From Sphingomonas sp. IBVSS2 (GTDB lineage Bacteria > Pseudomonadota > Alphaproteobacteria > Sphingomonadales > Sphingomonadaceae): a stretch of DNA of 64,000 bases. Under the pieces are notes generated by a model that was given only the letters and a program-made list of their open reading frames with translations, searched no databases and was not told the origin of the DNA. Positions 62,501 to 64,000 of the stretch are shown here, in pieces (the first letter of the stretch is position 1; each line of letters opens with the position of its first letter). Made by a program: the position numbers and the translations under genes. The stretch lies in NCBI RefSeq assembly GCF_002127225.1, contig NZ_NFUR01000002.1:842146-906145 (forward strand). Direction: 5' to 3'.

Positions 62501-64000
62501 GACGCGCGCTGGCCGAAGGCGTCGAGCGTATATTGCTCGTAATAGCCTTCGGCATCGATGGTTTTCACCAGGCGGCCGAGCTTGTCGTACTCGAACGAAG
62601 TGACGGCATCGAGCGCATGTGGCGCATAGCCGTCCGGCGGGTTGGCGCCCCCCGCCGCATTGGTCGCCTTGTTGTAGGCCTGCTTGATCCGGGCGACTTC
62701 GCCGAACACCGTATAGCCCGTCTCGGTGACATAGTCCTCGGCATCACGCGTGATGACGACGCGACCGAGCTTGTCGTAATAGCTGTAGGTGCTGAAACCC
62801 CGTGCGTTGATCGTGCGCGTCACTTCGCCGAACGCGTTGTATTCGAACACCGTCGGCGAGCCGTACGCATTGGTTTGGCGGATCACCCGCCCCGCATGGT
62901 CATATTCGAAACTGGTGGAATGTGCGTTGGGGTCGCTGACCTCCACCAGGTCGCCCAGGCCGTTATAGGCATAGGTGGTGATCGCCTGCTCGGCCGTGCC
63001 ATAGGCCGCATAGACCGCCGCCTTCCGCCCTGCCGCGTCATAGGTGTAGTAGGTCCGGCTGTCGTCCTGCCCGCCCTCCGACAGGATGTCCCACGCCAGC
63101 AACCCGTTGGCGTAATAATAATAGCGACGCGATTGGCCTGCATTGCTGGTGGTGAGGGTCAAACGCCCGGCGGCGTCATAGTAGCTGTTGGTGATCGCGC
63201 TATCGCCGCTGACGGCGTTGCTCACCGTGAAGATCGTCCAGCTGTCATTGGCCGAAACGGGATTGTCCCAACGCAGGGTCGCCGATATCCGCCCCTCCGC
63301 GTCATAAGCGGTGCGGGTGACATAGCCTTCCGCGTCGATGGTGAAGCTCAGCTCGCCGCGCGCGCTGTAGTAATAGCGCGTGATCCGATCGTTCGCAGTC
63401 GGGTAGGTCGCTACCCAATTGTCCATGTCGGCCTTGCTGGGAATCGATCCGGTCCAGCGCAGATTGGCGTATTCGACCTTGCGGACGACCTGGCCCCTGG
63501 TGTCGTAGCTATAGCCGGTCACCCCCCACGCGGCGTCGATCGCATAGGCCAGCCGGCCGGCATCATCATAGATGGCGAAACTGGTGCGGTTGGCGGGGTC
63601 GCTCGCCAGCGCGGCGACCGCGCTCTTCACCGATGCAAAGGTATAGCTGCCCAGCACCGGGATCGTCCCGGCATATTGGATGGTCTCGCGGACGGGGCCG
63701 AATGCGCTCCAAAGCCAGCTCGAATATTCGTAGATATGCTCGGTGACGTGGTTCAGCGCATCGATGGTGAAGCGCAGATTGCCCTGCTGATCGTAGACAT
63801 AGCGCACCGAGCGGTCGCTCGCGCTGGTGCCGGCACTGGCGCTGCCGATCAGGCTCTGGAAGCTGCCCGATGCCCGTAGCGCCGCATTGGTGATGTTCGC
63901 ATAGGCGATCTCCTGCACCTTGCGCCCGGCACCGTCATAGAGGGTGTGCGTGAGATAGCCTTCGCCATCGAGCGCGCCGATCTTGCGGCCGGCCTTGTCG
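56554..64000 (-). CDS. Rhs/YD-repeat polymorphic toxin with LysM domains and HExxH C-terminal tip, 5' end outside the window
   Basis: At least 2,480 residues; the frame is open to the window end, so the start lies beyond it (the GTG at 63918 is internal). Most of it is YD repeats of the form YDAAGR / TYSYYDKLGR / YVTRTAYDAEGR that build the Rhs shell. Then come a LysM (YTVRTGDTLQSIAAQLWGDSSLW, 58284-58129), a Lys-rich stretch and Gly/Ala-rich hydrophobic segments (58010-57420), a second LysM (ITIMPGDTLDALSARYGIS, 57345-57200) and a ~215-residue tip. The tip carries HETRH (56895-56881, an HExxH zinc-peptidase motif inside TIYHETRHAEQDF) and near its end EEHDAW as a possible third ligand. The tip DNA is AT-rich, unlike the shell. 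The canonical Rhs core cleavage motif (PxxxxDPxG) was not seen; here the LysM region takes its place. Likely an antibacterial or host-directed effector. Confidence 0.88.
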   Translation of the reverse strand, partial: DKAGRKIGALDGEGYLTHTLYDGAGRKVQEIAYANITNAALRASGSFQSLIGSASAGTSASDRSVRYVYDQQGNLRFTIDALNHVTEHIYEYSSWLWSAFGPVRETIQYAGTIPVLGSYTFASVKSAVAALASDPANRTSFAIYDDAGRLAYAIDAAWGVTGYSYDTRGQVVRKVEYANLRWTGSIPSKADMDNWVATYPTANDRITRYYYSARGELSFTIDAEGYVTRTAYDAEGRISATLRWDNPVSANDSWTIFTVSNAVSGDSAITNSYYDAAGRLTLTTSNAGQSRRYYYYANGLLAWDILSEGGQDDSRTYYTYDAAGRKAAVYAAYGTAEQAITTYAYNGLGDLVEVSDPNAHSTSFEYDHAGRVIRQTNAYGSPTVFEYNAFGEVTRTINARGFSTYSYYDKLGRVVITRDAEDYVTETGYTVFGEVARIKQAYNKATNAAGGANPPDGYAPHALDAVTSFEYDKLGRLVKTIDAEGYYEQYTLDAFGQRASVRNKLGGVTTNVFDRRGLLVSETLPMASIDNLGNIVAATVTNKFGYDARGNRIWTDEAYNLAEHRYTSYVYDKADRLIEKRGDTVGYIDQSNHIGVIYAAVIERYKYDTRGNLIETTNANGGRTLFYYDDLNRKIADITAVGTLSTYSYDAAGNMSASRTYGSPVSLPAAAGGTPPAAPGGDLRQTSYTYDNVNRLLTTSVAGVRTGSWNGSSFVTTTAPVTTSFEYDVVGNVVRATDGNGASTYSYYDKRGGKVAQVDQEGYVTRWTLDGEGNVTSERRYATQTSGATVSSQPGVPDAGADRITNFTYDRNGRRLTEQRLNVEAYGVDIYSGQLYGTSGTATISYSYNGLGQVTRKTEATGDYIDYSYDATGRLTQESRAPYKEYYNGDDPIRPTVRYYYNGVNNLTMTRQGAEDLNGGDRITRYIYGAGQRLLTMIDPSGAVFDHYYDLAGNLVRQNYSRQKSDGSSAYEGMLYTRDVLGRVTSQVAGSWNGSAWIKGDVRQTQYNAYGEMSQRGLNDGWQEKFYYDGAGRLYKTNSGDGVWRFFVYDGKGNQTAAIESEGSWIGSYELDGAISAVTNGFTSPLGSLYVDGTNVTINAYDRRGQATSTIQTQRQLSETGGLVNLTIARGYNAFGEVAWERDARGNQTSYTYNSMGRATMIQRPSVQITTEYNYSYWTNPTDYYYYDLAGRTIGVQDANGNRTTRRLLAGTGYGATEALVSWEWHADGGILKKGYDRFGDLRRVTDEVNRTTAMDYDAMGRLTQVTRPSGQAEYYAYDVLGQRIRHWNSHYGTDNVERTDYDVQGRVVRQVAFGDDAMGAATTISYVWSWQSTNGLGSFGGWYQTTTYANGRTSVQQEDMFGHVLYTVDLGGHATSFNYDYAGRMIQRTGGETVNYNYLNTGLLGSMTSGYGSPVTAPNNLGETYQIKKTSYSYDAGGNKLTESYTVENGGWYDNGWYEYYYDYGYYDQYWVSNWEYSTSTTTYQNATAGYDALGRMTSWAESGNGTTPAASIAYSYDANGNVRRTYATYYVLDQNGNPWYQSNQDYWYRYDAMNRVVTSKGQLSGSSIVRGTQGIDLAYNVAGERVQSTRNVMTEGMVSYMQYDPNAAGGWGDWVSVNAMVPYEAERREDYAYDADGRLSAVYLAESGYSDNGDGTLAVTAPPATGGLKANYYYDGMGRVTRQVDWLGYGYSAAYDHTLTYNLRGQVESEVTVQRQGSDTITTYSSTDFGFGSNYALGAAVSVSTTTYKNGGYQNYATTTNSFVWYAGAVQASTTYAQSGQAAQTSNFSYGASGQLLSVWVGDGRPHSISFTNDMNGQAIRRDEYDNNPNLGDPHEVWYRFNGKQMGYTGNNGTQNTDYQSSINGRIALPGNGAFQNGASYGSAYADFDQSFSGLTSYSQGGAGGSYTVRTGDTLQSIAAQLWGDSSLWYRLADANGMAGAGALVQGQTLTIPSGVLRSTNNASTFNPYNPADILGDTSPTTPQPQKAGAKKNKCGVFGQILLAVVAIAVTIVTAPLIGPVGGAVAGNIVSQGVGIATGIQDKFSFKSLAMTAITAGVAQGLDKLGMVVDVGNKIASAAINGVISSAVSQGVAVATGLQPKFDWAGVAAAGVGAAAGAAVGGALKYNSDLTGFHLDNSLKGLAAGMANNIANAATRSLVEGSDFGDNVIAALPDTLAQFAVSLGKGALEQAKLDREKEQPSGELALSPLKAGGQASPGRITIMPGDTLDALSARYGISADRIAALNGLKPGQSLDKIKSLFIAPDFQVGLDRDDRVEKYTKDAYRLYKDWNKLKPIEREKRFLELANAQLSLEGIPGLKFVNNKDRAEDGSSAYYDTADHAINLNLKVFSRKITYNGFKALSDTIYHETRHAEQDFHILQIFAGKKYPKNTLAVSFGVRPAEALASAAYARPVNPNGPKAAYFMAMADSFHGPNSGIRTTVLTTPDFASNPSLYAQYRNLPEEHDAWRTAAKLKAYWPR

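Noticed and set aside
57898..63879. Two long plus-strand frames (57898-60789 and 60982-63879)
   Set aside because: Antisense to the YD repeats of the Rhs gene; the products have low-complexity composition and no motif.

Overview
The window is about 66-68 % GC and densely packed. It carries four TonB-dependent outer-membrane receptors, several twin-arginine (Tat) signal peptides, a giant autotransporter and an Rhs-type protein. This points to an alphaproteobacterium of the Sphingomonadales (Sphingomonas-like), as chromosomal sequence; no rRNA, tRNA, insertion sequence, phage or CRISPR array was recognised. The genus is inferred from gene content and style only.

Left part (1-18 kb) is amino-acid catabolism. 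A 5'-truncated N-acyl-D-amino-acid deacylase, a spinster-type MFS transporter, an AraC regulator, an amidase and a DgcN-like (DUF1611) protein form a probable D-amino-acid cluster around a divergent intergenic region that holds a long inverted repeat. A TonB receptor with a downstream membrane-anchored alpha/beta hydrolase follows. Next comes a five-gene minus-strand operon (hglS-like, D-2-hydroxyglutarate dehydrogenase, class III aminotransferase, AstD-like and AmaB-like aldehyde dehydrogenases) under a divergent LysR regulator. Together these could take 2-aminoadipate semialdehyde, from lysine, through 2-aminoadipate, 2-oxoadipate and D-2-hydroxyglutarate to 2-oxoglutarate.

Middle part (18-37.6 kb): a TonB receptor is translationally coupled to a Tat-signal aminotransferase and faces a divergent operon of a Sec-exported dipeptidase, a TauE/SafE-type permease and a Tat-type-signal DOPA-dioxygenase-like protein. 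Since all three soluble enzymes carry export signals, this looks like a periplasmic processing pathway fed by one outer-membrane receptor, and it is the best candidate here for an undescribed metabolic system. A metNIQ methionine importer follows, then a TetR regulator divergent from a TonB receptor / M28-like hydrolase / acyl-CoA ligase operon, and a secreted DUF1800/DUF1501 pair.

Right part (37.7-64 kb) is surface and conflict biology. It holds a ~4,480-residue autotransporter with six near-identical 324-bp tandem repeats, an AraC regulator, another TonB receptor, an Imm11-like protein, and a minus-strand Rhs/YD-repeat protein that runs off the window end. The Rhs C-terminal tip and the overlapping downstream gene are strikingly AT-rich; the tip carries an HExxH zinc-peptidase motif, so the pair looks like a recently acquired toxin and its immunity protein.

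No stretch above 300 bases lacks a gene. The longest intergenic regions (about 170-295 bases) lie between divergent genes or upstream of metN; those with recognisable inverted repeats or promoter-like elements are listed.
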